Source: Prorocentrum cordatum
Taxonomy: Eukaryota > Sar > Dinophyceae > Prorocentrales > Prorocentraceae
Length of the DNA stretch: 64,000 nt
Reading direction: 5' to 3'
Assembly (NCBI GenBank): GCA_963575745.1
Contig: CAUYUJ010014615.1
Span: 1,806,006-1,870,005 of the forward strand
Below, in pieces: positions 33,320-44,404 of this stretch (position 1 is the stretch's first letter; every line of letters begins with the position of its first letter). The translations under genes were made by a program, and so were the position numbers. Under the pieces are notes generated by a model, which was given only the letters and a program-made list of their open reading frames with translations, made no database searches and was not told where the DNA came from.

Positions 33320-35056
33320 TTAAGTCGGGCATGTCCTCCTACAGGGGGAGTTTGGACGAAGAATTGAAACATAGTCCACGGCTGCTCCAAAATGGCCAAA
33401 CATGGTATTACAAAAAATGAGCCTGGCGAAGGACCCAACCAGATGCAATTGTGAATACTGCTGTTGTGTGCTCCGCATTCGGAGGAGCTCCCTTCTAGGG
33501 CCACGAAGCGTGTGAGGGGTGTGCCAAAAGTTGTCCGGTGGGAGCATGCGAAACCAGCCCTTGGGGCCGTCGGTAGAATTCCTTATGAGGCCACGAAACG
33601 CGTGAGAGGTGTGCCGAAATAGGTGCGGTGGGCGCATGCGAACGCAGCCAGTACTGGGGCCGTCGGTGGAGCTCCCTATGGGGCCGCGAACGGTGATGGG
33701 TGTGCCGAAATGGGTGCGATGGGCGCATGTGAACGCAGCCACTGGCGCCGTCGGTGGAGCTCCCTATGGGGCCACGAAACACGTGATGGGTGTGCCGGAA
33801 TGTGCGTGGGTGACGCATGCGGGCGGTGGCACTGGGGCCTTGCTTCTTATGGGACCACGAAACGTGGGAGGGGTGTGACAACATGGGTGTGGGTGGCGCA
33901 TGCGGGCGGTGGCACTGGCGCCTTCGGTGGAGCTCCCTATGGGGCCACGAACAAGTGAGGGGGGTGCCGAAATAGGGCGGCGCCGTCATGCGAACTGCGC
34001 CATGGGGCCCTTAGGTGGAGCTCCGTATGGGGCCACGCAACGTGTGAGAGGAGTGCCAAACTGAGGCGGCGCCGCCATGCGCAGCTTGCCACTGGGACCG
34101 TAGGTGGAGCTCTCTATATGTGCCCACGAAACGCGGGAGGGGTGTGACGAAAGGGGGCGGCGCCGCCATGCGAACTGCGCCATGGGGCCCTTAGGTGGAC
34201 CTCCCTATGGGGCTCCGAAACGTGTGAGAAGAGTGCCGAAATGGGGCGGCGCCGCCATGCGAACTGCGCCACTGGGACCTTAGATGGAGCTCCCTATGGG
34301 GCCACGAAACGTGTGAGGGGTGTGCCAAAATGGGGCGGCACCGCCATGCGAACTGCACCACTGGGACCGTAGGTGGAGCTCCCTATGGGGCCACGAACCG
34401 TGTGAGGGGTGCGCCAAAATGGGGGGCGCCCCCATGCGAACTGCACCACTGGGACCGTAGGTGGAGCTCCCTATGGGGCCACGAACCGTGTGAGGGGTGC
34501 GCCAAAATGGGGCGGCGCCGCCATGCGAACTGCACCACAGGGACCTCAGATGGAGCTCCCTATGGGGCCACGAACCGTGTGAGGGGTGTGCCAAAATGGG
34601 GCGGCGCCGCCATGCGAACTGCACCACTGGGACCTTAGATGGAGCTCCCTATGGGGCCACGAACCGTGTGAGGGGTGCGCAAAAATGGGGCGGCGCCGCC
34701 ATGCGAACTGCACCACTGGGACCTTAGATGGAGCTCGCTATGCGGCCACGAACCGTGTGAGGGGTGCGCCAGAATGGGGCGGCGCCGCCATGCGAACTGC
34801 ACCACTGGGACCTTGGGGGGGCTTCGTATGGGGGCACGAACCGTGTGAGGGGTGCGCCAAATTGAGGGTGACGAGAGGAGAGAGGAGGGGGAAGGAGGAG
34901 GAAGGAGGGGGAGGAGGAGGAGGAGAGGAGGGACGCGGGCCACCGTCTCCTCAAAACGAGGACCCAACACCAGAGGATGGTTGGGAGAAAACGCCCCCAG
35001 ACTGCTGTTTCACAATTTCTGGAAGCTTCCTCCTGTAGAGGGACAGGCCCGACTGA
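33320..35056. mobile_element. 1.74-kb TIR element (GTCGGGCC family) containing a satellite
   Basis: Left end TTAAGTCGGGCATGTCC then TCCTACAGGGGGA; the right end reversed reads TCAGTCGGGCCTGTCCC then TCTACAGGAGGA. The flanks AGACTGGAG (33311-33319) and AGACTGGGA (35057-35065) are a slightly decayed 9-bp duplication. The interior is mostly the 89-bp satellite at 33480-34865. No transposase is present. Confidence 0.7.
33480..34865. repeat. 89-bp satellite, about 15 copies
   Basis: GTGTGAGGGGTGCGCC starts recur at 34400, 34488, 34577, 34666, 34755 and 34843, giving a period of 88-89 bp. Each unit contains the palindrome GGCGGCGCCGCC and GGAGCTCCCTATGGGGCCAC. Left copies (33500-33960) are most diverged and right copies most alike, as expected if homogenisation is recent at the right. 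Confidence 0.9.
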
Positions 35057-35330
35057 AGACTGGGAGGAGGAGGAGGAGGAGGAGGAGGAGGAGGAGAAGG
35101 AGGAGGAGGATGATGGTGAAGGAAGGAGATGCTGGGCAAAGGGGAGGAGGACGTAGGAGGAGGATGGATGGCGGAGGCGGAGGAGGGGAGTAGGCGGAGG
35201 AGAGGAGGAGGAGGAAAATAGGAGGGGAGCAAGAGAAGAGGAGAAGGAGGCGCGACGAGTGGCCTGCAGGAGGCGGGGTCGGGCAGGAGGGGGAGCGAGG
35301 CGAGCACGTCCGACGACCTCGGCACACAGG
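34866..35330. repeat. (GGA)n low complexity
   Basis: GGA arrays at 34880-34935 and 35060-35240. Between them lies the right end of the 33320 element. Confidence 0.75.
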
Positions 35331-36062
35331 CGGCGCGCGCTCCGCCAGCCCGGAGCGAGAGCAGGCCACACTTGGGGGAGGACTGCCACCTGTTGGGTCG
35401 GGCCTGTCCCCCGACATGACGGGCCTGTTTTCCACCACCACCACCACTATAAGTTGGCGGGGGGAAGGAGGTGGAGGATGGGGAGGAGGACGAAGAAGAA
35501 GAGGAGGAGGAGGAGGACTCCCCCCCCCTCCTACGTATGGTGGTGGTAGTGGAAACCAAGCCCACCACTACAGGGGGACTCTGGGCGAAGAAAAATTACG
35601 CAGACAGACTCCAGACATACCCCAAAACGGCCAACAAAATACGCACCACATCTGCGCTCGCCAGCCCGGAGCGAGAGCAGGCCACACTTGGGGGAGGACT
35701 GCCACCTGTTGGGTCGGGCCTGTCCCCCTACCGGGGGACTCTGGACGAAGAAAAATGACACGTCGGTCGGAAGAAGTAGGTAAGAACATTAAGCAGGAAG
35801 GCGGAGAAAGCGGATTGGGGTCCAGGCCCTCCCAGAGAATAACGAAACACAGCAAAAGCATGCCGACTCTTGAGGTAGGAAGGCGCTTGAAGTAGATTGG
35901 GATCTGGGGATCCCAAAATACCTACTTTCAACGACCGATGGGTACGTAGACAGACTCCAGACATACCCTCAAACGGCCCACAAAATACGCACCAGATCGC
36001 CCCAAAACTGCTCGTTTGACTGTTCTGGAACACTCCCCCTGTAGAGGGACAGGCCCGACTTC
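35330..36062. mobile_element. Nested or duplicated GTCGGGCC-family elements
   Basis: A segment of about 80 bp (GCCAGCCCGGAGCGAGAGCA onward, ending in TGGGTCGGGCCTGTCCCCC) occurs at about 35338-35412 and 35660-35732. A CAGACAGACTCCAGACATAC segment occurs at 35602 and 35948. The right TIR end GAGGGACAGGCCCGACTT is at 36045-36062. Between 35415 and 35570 an inner inverted repeat (CCACCACCACCACTAT against its reverse near 35540-35560) looks like a second, smaller element inserted into the first. The order suggests insertion followed by local duplication. Confidence 0.55.
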
Positions 36063-36498
36063 AGACTGCTGCTGCAAGAAGAAAGCCGCATCCACGGCGG
36101 CCCAGCGCGGGGCACGGCTCTCAGTTCACTCGCGCCAGCTGGAGTGGCTGCGGCAAGACGTGCTGCGCACGTCCGATCGGACGGCCGAGAGCATCATGCC
36201 CCACTCGCGGGGGCGGCAATCCGCTAAAACACGGGATACAGCACTGGCAGGCATGCAGGAGGCGAGGGTGGAGGAGGCAGCGCAGGAGGCGAAGGGGGGC
36301 GAATATGCTCAGGCGTTTGTGTACTCGACGGGCCTGGGTTCCAAATGGCACCGGCTCGCGTGAGAACACTGCAGACGTGCCTGTGGCACAGTGCACTCCT
36401 CGCTTCAGCGGACATCTCCCCCCGCAGCCACGCCCAGCTAGGTATGTCACGACGTCAGGCGACGGCCCAGGGCGGGATGACAGACCCCCGCCCTGCGA

Positions 36499-37149
36499 CT
36501 AGCTACGCAGTCTCGCCCTCACGACTGTGGCAATGTACTCCCTGTAACAGCTGGTCGCGGCGCCCACCACTGCGAACCCGCCACTGCCGGTCATTCCCCG
36601 TGCGGCGCTGCCGTCGCCCTGAGGCATGCGGTCCAGCGTCGCGAAGTGCTGCTTGACCTGCATCCTCACAAATTTGCAGGGCCGCGTCTTGCGTCTATTG
36701 ATCGCGTGCGGCAGGTGGCAGAAGTGGCATTCGAGTCCGCTCGCGCAGCCCTTCTTCGACGCGTGGTAGGAGCACGGCACGCATATGCTGGCCGCGTGCT
36801 GCTCCTTGTCGCCCTCCGCGCGCTTCGCCTCCCCGTGCCCGACGACCTCACGCTCTTGCCCGCGTCCAGGGCTGCGGCTCGCAGCGTGAGAGCTGCCTGG
36901 CGCCAAGTCGGAGCATCCACTGCTCCTGTACTGGCCGCCGTCGCGGAGCGCCACCCCGGAGCGGCGGCCACCGGCGGCGACCAAGACCAGGCCCGCGAGA
37001 GGCTCGTGGCCAGGGGCATGCGAGCTGCAGCCATCGACGCGCGCAGGGCATCCCACGGCTGAGATCCGAACATCACCTTCGCTCCTGCTGCGCCTGAGCC
37101 CAGACATGTCGTCCACTACCTCCAGGAAGCAGTTCTTGACGACCAGCAT
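36499..37149 (-). CDS. CCCH-type zinc-finger protein, dinoflagellate type, 216 aa
   Basis: Probable RNA-binding protein. The finger is C126-x8-C135-x5-C141-x3-H145 (PCSYHASKKGCASGLECHFC then H), followed by a basic stretch (INRRKTRPCKFVRMQVKQHF). The N terminus MLVVKNCFLEVVDD and the adjacent LRRSRSEGD block resemble the conserved start I associate with abundant dinoflagellate CCCH proteins, which supports ATG 37149; the context GGAACCATGC is good. The frame is open upstream, but a TTTGCCAG lies 12 nt before the ATG and could be the trans-splicing acceptor, giving a very short leader. The middle (40-115) is low-complexity. Intronless; RNA targets unknown. Confidence 0.7.
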   Translation of the reverse strand: MLVVKNCFLEVVDDMSGLRRSRSEGDVRISAVGCPARVDGCSSHAPGHEPLAGLVLVAAGGRRSGVALRDGGQYRSSGCSDLAPGSSHAASRSPGRGQEREVVGHGEAKRAEGDKEQHAASICVPCSYHASKKGCASGLECHFCHLPHAINRRKTRPCKFVRMQVKQHFATLDRMPQGDGSAARGMTGSGGFAVVGAATSCYREYIATVVRARLRS

Positions 37150-37819
37150 GGTTCCGTCAGCCTGGCAAACGCCTCGCGGCCTGACATCGCAAGCGCTGCG
37201 CATGAATCTGATCGTGTGCCACACTCCCACCTGGGGTGGCGTGCAGCAGACTTCTTCGGCAGGCCGCTCACCTCTCTTGATTTGGCAAAAATGGCTATGG
37301 ACTCCCAGGAGCCGGTTGCTGATCTCGGATTGCTCACTGACTGTCCCAGGGCCCGAAAAGGGTCGCCTGAAGCCGAAGACAGTGAACCAAACGCCGCGTG
37401 ATTTCTTCAATGCGTCGGAACTCGTGGGGGAACCAGTGGGTACCGATACCGCCACTCCCCAGACCTCTCCTGGGGTGCGTTCTGACCAGAACCTCGAAGA
37501 GAATCCAACGGTGGCGACAAGGGCCTCCCAGGTGGCCCCCAAAAAGGGAAAACGAGCCGGGGGCAGCGGTATGGGCACCTCTGCCTCCTCGGAACTCGGG
37601 GCCGGGGGTCCAAAGTTGACCCCTGGACGCGTCCTGGGGCGCGTTCTGGCGCGACCTTCGAGGCAGCGCCCCACCGTGGGCCCCCCGGAAGCCAGGAGAG
37701 GCGCGCAACACCATCCGGGCAGCTCCATCCTGGATCCTCGACTCTCGATCGCCATCGGCGGCCCCGCTCTCCTGCGATCAACGCCCCCGCAACCCTGGAC
37801 CCTCGACCGCGGCGGCTAT

Positions 37820-37841
37820 TCCAGGAGGAAGAGGAGGAGGA

Positions 37842-37872
<31 letters not shown>

Positions 37873-38200
37873 GAGGAAGGACGTATTATTATGAGGAGGA
37901 GGGAGGGTAGAGGGATGATGTAGGAGGAGGAGGATTCTTCTTCTGCTTCCTCTCTTCTTCTTCTTCTTCGTAGCGGGCTTCTTCCTCCAATTTCCCCCCC
38001 TTCTTCTTCATCTTCTCTCCCTCATTCTTCGTCCTTCTTCCTTCTTTTCTGCTTCGTCTTCTCCTTGCATCTCTCTTCTGTTTGCTTCTTCGTCTCCTTC
38101 TTTCTTCTTCTTAACTTGAACCTTAAACTTAACATTAACTTAACTTAACTGCACTAAACTTAACTTTTCCATTTCTTTCTCCTACCTCCATCCTCCGCAG
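37820..38200. repeat. GGA, TTC and TTAAC low-complexity tracts
   Basis: GGA array at 37822-37880, TTC/CTTCTT-rich sequence at 37930-38110 and AACTTAACTTAAC words at 38120-38160. No gene. Confidence 0.75.
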
Positions 38201-38370
38201 CGGCGTAAACTATCCAAGAACCCCACACTATGCCCGGCCCATCGTACACCTCCACTAGCAAAAACACCTCCGCCATCAATCACCTGCCAATCCACCTCCG
38301 AAACTGTCGAGGTTAACCCAAGTCCCCCCGAGTCCGGAAGCAACACGCCCAGGACCATCAACGGTGACCA

Positions 38371-39414
38371 CTACCAACGTACTGATAGTAAATCATTATT
38401 TTGCCTGGGGGCCGCAGGCCGCAGGGCACCCAGGGGGCCCGCCAGCGGGCCCCAGCGAGGGCCCACCCCCAACCGAGGGCCCAACACCACCGCCAGGCCC
38501 CCCCAGCTTCCCCTGGAGCCACAAGACGTCCTCCTCCTCGGGGCCTCTAAAAACAGAAAGCCGCGGAGGAGGATGGAGGGCCGAGGGGTGGAGGTGCCTG
38601 CGGAGACGGGACCTCTGGGAGCGAAGCCCAAGGTGCCTCGGGCCCTGGCAGGCCCCAGCAGTGCCCTTCCCAGGCACCACTCGCTGGGCCAGCGAGGCCC
38701 CGCAGGACTTGCAAAAAACAAGCACGGGTGATCGGGACCTTCCTCATCACATTTCACCACCGAGTGCCCTTGAAACAGCCACGGCCTCCCAGACACCACC
38801 CCCGCATCCACGCCCCCAACATCGGTCGGCTCGGGCCCGGGCTCGGGTGGCGGCGGGGCAGGGGCGGCGAGCCTCCAGTCTAGCCTCTCGCGGGTCCTGA
38901 AGGCTGCCTCGGGGACCGCGGCGTCACGATCTTCAGTACCATACTCTAGGTCAAGGACAACATCCGACACGTGCACAAGACCTATCCAACTGACGAGTTT
39001 GGCAGCGATGTCTTCACAGGCTTCCAGGAAGAGGACCTTCTGGGGGGTCACCTTCCAGAGCAGGGCCCCTGTTTGGGCCCAGCGGTCCGCGAGATTGTTG
39101 CCAAGCCTGCACCATGCATCGAAACAAACATCCTGATATGCCGACCAATATGCCTTGACGTCCCTCAAACTCGCACTTTCTCCGTGCTTCCGCCACCAGC
39201 TCTTTTAAACATGTACGTTGGGATTCATGGGGCTCAGCGCTTCCGAGGCGTTCCTGGCACAGCCTATGGCCCCAACGCAGTCTGAACAACCAGGGGCCCG
39301 TCGCTCGCAGGGCCAACCGAGAAACGCGGCAGCACGTGGAACGCATAATCTTCTGCGCCCTTTGAGGACTGCGCCAAAGACCATGCCAAGGGGACGGCGC
39401 CAAACATTCCACAT
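38371..39414 (-). pseudogene. Retroelement RNase H C-terminal fragment
   Basis: One frame (39414 down) continues the RNase H domain of the adjacent frame: SDCVGAIGCARNASEA, then an in-frame TAA at about 39205, then VKAYWSAYQDV and GNNLADRWAQ. The GNNLAD motif with nearby Trp and Ala is the usual end of an RNase H fold. The downstream portion to 38371 is Pro/Gly-rich without a domain. The stop and the frame change relative to 39264-40750 show decay or assembly error. Confidence 0.55.
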
Positions 39415-40810
39415 CTGAACGAGCCATCATCGTTGCAGCTGATGACAACCCATCCCGCGCGGCGCAGGCCACTCTGCTGGGTAGAAAAAGATGAACCGTC
39501 CACAAACACCTCTCCCTCGAAGAGCCATCCAGGCATACACCCCACGAAGCGGATGTGATCCTCCTCGGGGATATCACGACCCTGAAAGACACTCGTCGGC
39601 GAGGGCAGAAAGCCTCTGGCAACGTATTCTCCGCACTCCTCACCCTCTCTGAGGGCAATGCGAGCCGCCTTGAGCAGCTCTGGTGGGCAAAACTCCCCCG
39701 TGCTAGGGCAATCGAAACAACGTTGCCAGGGGGTCCCACGGGCCCCGCATTTCACGCAAAACGGATGTGTGGTTTTCCCTTTCGCGTGAAGCCCGCTCTG
39801 GCTCCAGTGGGCCCCGCAATTGACAAATCGGAAAGCATCGACGTGCCTCGTGGTCCACAGCTCTGAGGTTCTCGCCAAAGCCAACGCCGCAGGCCCCCAG
39901 TGGGGCTCAGAAACCCAAGGACCCCCAATCCTCCTCAGAGCTGCGGGATCAGAGGCGGCACAGGCAGAGGCACGGACCGCCTGGCAGACAGCGCCTAGCG
40001 AATAAAAATCGAGGTCGATCTGGCGCTGGCCATGATCGAGCAACAGGTTGTGCCGAGCTAGCTGGCAGCCAGCCCTGGCGAGGCTGAGCACGGCAGCCTG
40101 GCCCGGGTCAGTGCGCCTATTCCGCGGCCTGTCGACGCCCAGCAGCTGCGCGGCGTCAGCGTGAACCACTCTAAGAGATTCTTGCTGGAGGAGCCCGTCT
40201 CGAACTGCGAAGGGCCACGCCTTGGCCACCTCCACCGCGTCGACCACGAACGGGCCCCTGACGGCTGCCCTCGGCATGGTGCGCACCCTGCAGGCCAGGC
40301 AAGTGCCAGGGGCCAGCCTGCCCTCGGCGCTGAGCGCGTGCACCCTGAGCCCGCTCAGCTTACCGTCTGCGAGGCCAATGACCGCCGATCCCCAGCGCGC
40401 CGCGGCGCACGGTGATCCACGGAAGATGTGGCACGTCTTGGCCCCCGCGGCTTGCAGCAGCTCGATCCTGTCTGCTGCCCTCTTGGCTCGGGCGAGCCTC
40501 TTGTCCGGCCCTGGTGCTCGCCTCCGGCTGCCGGCGTCTCCGTCGCCCCCAATGCACCTCGTGCCCGAGGCTCTGGCCAGGCCAAGGTCCGACCAGTGGC
40601 GGTCCAGCTCCTGAGCCAGCTCCGCATCTGTGGCCATCCACCCCGTCTTGCCCAGGTTGGTCTCGAGGCGCCTCTGCGGCAGCCCCTCGAAGAGGTCGCG
40701 AGCCGCTCGGGGCAGCTGGCGGCCCACCAGGCGAGCCGCGCCAACTGCCTGGGGGGGGCAGTCGTCCACCGGGCTCTGGGCCCGCACCAGAGGGCACCCG
40801 CTGGCGATGC
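39264..40810 (-). pseudogene. Retroelement reverse transcriptase C-terminal half, Cys motif and RNase H start
   Basis: This frame picks up at the RT active-site motif C (SPVDDCPPQ, about 40765), then LETNLGKTGWMATDAELAQE of the thumb. It continues through a long linker, a Cys cluster (CVKCGARGTPWQRCFDC) and the first RNase H motif (FVDGSSFSTQQSGLRRAG, about 39490). It must join the frame upstream (40845-42130) by a frameshift and the frame downstream by another. Role in the parent element: copying RNA into DNA and removing the RNA strand. Confidence 0.6.
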
Positions 40811-40844
40811 TGCGCAGCAAGGCAAGGTGTAGGCCAGCAGCTTG

Positions 40845-42130
40845 GCGACGCCCAGCGCGCACGAGCAGCTCGGTGCCGCGGCGCCGTTGGCTTCGATGAT
40901 GGGCCCGACCCCCCTGCCCAGCGTCGCCCTGCGCGGGGGGCGGTAGCTCGAGCAGAGGGCCCTGAGCAGCACCGTGGGGAACTCCGTCGCGACCGCCTGG
41001 TCGTAGAGCTCGTCGTGGCTGATCATCTCGTAGTATTTCGTGGGGTCGATCGCCAGGGTGCTGGATAGAATACCTGTCTTCCTCGCGAAGGCTGTCATCG
41101 CGCTGTGCACGAACCCAGCCTTGTCGCACGAGCGGTCGGAGGTGCCCCAGTGGAAGGACTGGTCGATCCTGCGCCTCCATGCTGCAACAATAGGCCGGCG
41201 CAGCTTTGACCAGACCCGAGTCCAGAGGCTGGCCAGGATGATGGGCCGCACACCTCCAGGCGGGGGCTTCGGCAGGAAGGCCACCGGCAGCATCCACAGC
41301 GAGCATATCGTCGGCTGCCTCTCCCAAGCTTCCACGATGTCCAGGAACGCCTGTCGGTAGTGGCGCGGCAGCCACCGAAGCTGCCGCGGGCGCAGGCGGT
41401 CCCGCCCAAGGCCTGCGCCCTCCCCATAGGATGCCATCACGTAGTCCAGCGCGTCCATGGCGGTGATGGGCGGGAGGTCATGCCAGGCGCCCCCTGCGCC
41501 GCTCGCCCAGGGCCGTGGGTCTGAGCCCCCTTGCCTGTCAGGGTGGACCCAGAGGTTGCCCCATTCCTTCATCAGCACCTTCATGGCGGCATCACCTGCC
41601 ACTGGGAAGCCAGGGTCGCTCTTGTCGTCCTCGTGCACGATCGCCGTCGACGGGATCAGGCTGCCATCCTTGATGAAGCAGTATGCCTTCTGGCCTCCTG
41701 ACTTGGTGGCTGCGTCCTGTGCCCACTCTCTCCATTCCTTGCTGCGCTTGGCCTTGTCCCTCCTCTGGATGGAGGCTACGTGGTCGCGGAGGTCGACCAG
41801 GAGGGCGTGGTAATCGTGCAAGTCCAGCTCCTGGAATGCGCGCGCAATGGAATGCTGGCCCCAGGCAGCGAGCGGCCCAGACGTCGGCCACCCCGCCTTG
41901 TCGAACACGAACGCGCGCACTAAGCGGACCTGGCGCTCAAAGCGGGAGTACCTGACCCAGCCGTTGCCCAACTGGCCACGGAGAGTGGCCGCCTTCTTGC
42001 AGCAGGCCAGCCCACTTGCGGTACTCGGCGCTGGACGTCTCCTTCAGCGTGTCCCCCCGCTCCTGGATCAGGGGAACAGTCTCCGCCTGCAGGCCCCTGC
42101 CTCTGGCCATTCTGCACCGCTTGTGATCTT
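40845..42130 (-). pseudogene. Retroelement reverse transcriptase fingers/palm
   Basis: Contains WMLPVAFLPKPPPGGVRPII, the basic loop RRPIVAAWRRRIDQSF and motif A (STLAIDPTKYYEMISHDEL, with the catalytic Asp). These are followed by LGRGVGPIIEANGAAAPSC of motif B, a pattern of non-LTR-type reverse transcriptases. The frame then shifts and the motif C lies in another frame. An endonuclease domain is absent or reduced to the LLIVSANAGGVL start near 42620. Confidence 0.65.
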
Positions 42131-42576
42131 CCAGCTGGCAAAGCCTATCAAGTTAGCCCTCTACCAGGGCATGCCAGAATTTAAAGGCTTCCTCAACATC
42201 AGTGGGCCCAGCCCTCGAGCACCACGGCCATTCGCCTTCAGCTAGCTCGGGCGGCGCTGCCTGTGCAGGAGGTAGCAGGGCCAACGGGTACCGACGGGGG
42301 TAGACCGCGCTGGTGACCCTGGCTCTCCGGCGCAAGCCCTTCAGCTGGATGGCGGTGGGCGGGCGCGGCGAGATCGGGGTGTCACTCAGCACCTTGACCG
42401 CGCCGACCCGACTGGCAAGGGCCCCAGACACGATGGCGTAGTCGCACTCGCGATCGCCGCAAGTTGGACCCTACGGACGCACAAAGTCTCCCGAGGCCTG
42501 CTTGGCCCCGCTGGCCAAGTCGTCGGGCTCGACGTTCCAGTCCGGGCCCGCGCCCTGCGCGAGACCTCCGAAGAAC

Positions 42577-43596
42577 TCAAAGCCGGCGCGTCTCGCCCAG
42601 GACGCCGCCGGCGTTGGCCGACACAATCAAGAGCTTGTCGGGCGCCTTGTCCACGTCGACGCGCTTCTGACCGCCTGCGCTGGGGGCGGGGGGAACTCCT
42701 GCACCTCGAGCTGCGCTGCCCCTCGACCCACCGACGGAAGGTCGCCGAGCACGAGTATCCAGCCCACCTCGCCGAGGCCCAGCTCCGCTGCAGACTTGGG
42801 GCCCCAGCTCCCTCGCGCCCTCCTCCGAGGGGGGCGCGGTCCTGCCAGGCCTGCCTCTCGCACTCGACGCCTCCGACGGCGACCTGGCAGGCGCGGCGGC
42901 AGCGGCCCAGCGGGCGGCGCCAGCAGCACGCATGCCAGGCACCGGGCCGAACTCCTCCTCCGCCTCGGTCACGGAGCGCTCGTGCCGCGCCACCTGCTCG
43001 TCCCACTCCTGCGCGTCGGACTGGGCCAGCCTGCGCATGTCGGCGTGGTAATTGGCTCGCGTGCGCCTCCGTGCGGCCCGCGCCTCCTCGCAGAAGTCCT
43101 GCGCCATCCTGAGTCTGACCGCGCCCATGTTGTCGATGCCTGCCGACCGAGCAGCCTCGGAGACGAGTGGCGCCCACGCGCCGTGCATCAACGGGTCGGC
43201 CACGTAGGACACGCACAAGCGCAGCCAGCGCGCTCTATCTCCAGCTTAGTCAAGCACCGAGACGTCCTGGAGCCAGAACGTGGTGTAGGCCCTCAGCCTC
43301 CTCCCGAGCGTCATGCGCGCCGGCGCAGCCGATCGCCTCGCAGGGTCCTGATCCTTAGCCTCCGCGAAGCCTCCAGCGACTCCACGACCCGCAGCAGCTC
43401 CTTGAGAACTAGGCCTGCCTTCACGTGGCGACTTCTGCCGTCCCTCCGCCGATTCCCGCTCGCAGGGTCCCTCGCGTGGGCCCAGGGGCTCAAATGAACC
43501 CGAGCCCTGCGTGGGTTCCGTCTGCGAACGGGTCTCCAGCTTCTCAGGGACAGCGAGTGCGCCGCTCGACGCGGAAACCGAAGTACACGACCCCAT
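42577..43596 (-). pseudogene. Retroelement inter-domain region with in-frame stop
   Basis: Two open segments in the same frame (43596-43246 and 43218-42577) are separated by one TAA at 43246-43248. Each is a charged, Ala/Arg-rich protein with a helical stretch (EARAARRRTRANYHADMRRL). The end KLLIVSANAGGVLGETRRL resembles the start of an endonuclease/exonuclease/phosphatase domain, but the rest of that fold does not follow. Confidence 0.45.
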
Positions 43597-43773
43597 CTGC
43601 GATCTCCTTGTGCCATCGCCCTCTTCGTTGGCTCTCCTGGCCTGAGGGGTAGCAACCTTGAGTGCTCCGCGTCGTCACTCCAGGTCCATGTCGGAGGAGA
43701 AGCACCTGTCTGGGCGGCGCGCAGGGATGAGGTACCCCAGCTCAGGCCACTCCAAGTCGCACTCGTTGGACCC

Positions 43774-44403
43774 TCAGAACTTCTCGAGGTCCGCCAGGCC
43801 CTGGCGCAGGACCTCCTGTCCGTGGTCAAACACGCTACCGTTTGGCTGCCAATGCTTGTGGATGTCCAGATCGAAAGCTGGGCGGGAGCCTCCCAGCTTC
43901 TCCACCTCACCGGCCACCTGGCCGGCCAGGTCCTGCTCCCCGTCGAAGTCGGGCACCTCCACTTCCATGCCTCCGCTGGCTGCGCCGCCGCCTTCAGGGG
44001 CCCTAGGGCCATCAGCAGCAGGAAAACCGCCAGCGCTGGGAGCCTCCTTGGCTGCGGCAGCAGCCCGTTCAGCGACCAGGAGCTTCTCCTTGGTCTTGGC
44101 GGCGACGGCACGGGCGTCCTCGAGGCTCGCCTTGCCGTCCTGCGTGTCCTCGTTCTGGCCGAGGGCATCAAGGAGAAGCGCCAGCTGGTCGACGTGAGCG
44201 ACCGTGCCCCCCTTGGTGCCCATGGCAGCCTCAGCGCACTTGGTCTTCTCGATCGCCCCCAGCTCTGCCAGCTTGGCCTCGTGCTCGCGGAGCTGCCGCA
44301 GTTCCGCGTCATAGGCCTCCTGCGCGGCCGCCAGTTCCTGGGCTCGCTCCTCCACGCGTACCTTGGCCTTCTCCACCTGTTTGCTCTTGTCCGCCCTCCT
44401 CTG
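43774..44403 (-). CDS. Retroelement ORF1-like coiled-coil protein (5' end lost in repeat)
   Basis: From LQRRADKSKQVEKAKVRVEE a long heptad-rich coiled coil (AQELAAAQEAYDAELRQLRE) is followed by Ala/Gly-rich and acidic segments (MEVEVPDFDGEQDLAG) and a stop at 43774. Such coiled-coil ORF1 products bind element RNA in other LINEs; the role here is inferred from position just upstream of the RT remnant on the same strand. Upstream the frame merges with a GGA array (Glu/Arg runs), so the true start is unknown. Confidence 0.45.
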   Translation of the reverse strand, partial: QRRADKSKQVEKAKVRVEERAQELAAAQEAYDAELRQLREHEAKLAELGAIEKTKCAEAAMGTKGGTVAHVDQLALLLDALGQNEDTQDGKASLEDARAVAAKTKEKLLVAERAAAAAKEAPSAGGFPAADGPRAPEGGGAASGGMEVEVPDFDGEQDLAGQVAGEVEKLGGSRPAFDLDIHKHWQPNGSVFDHGQEVLRQGLADLEKF

Positions 44404-44404
44404 G

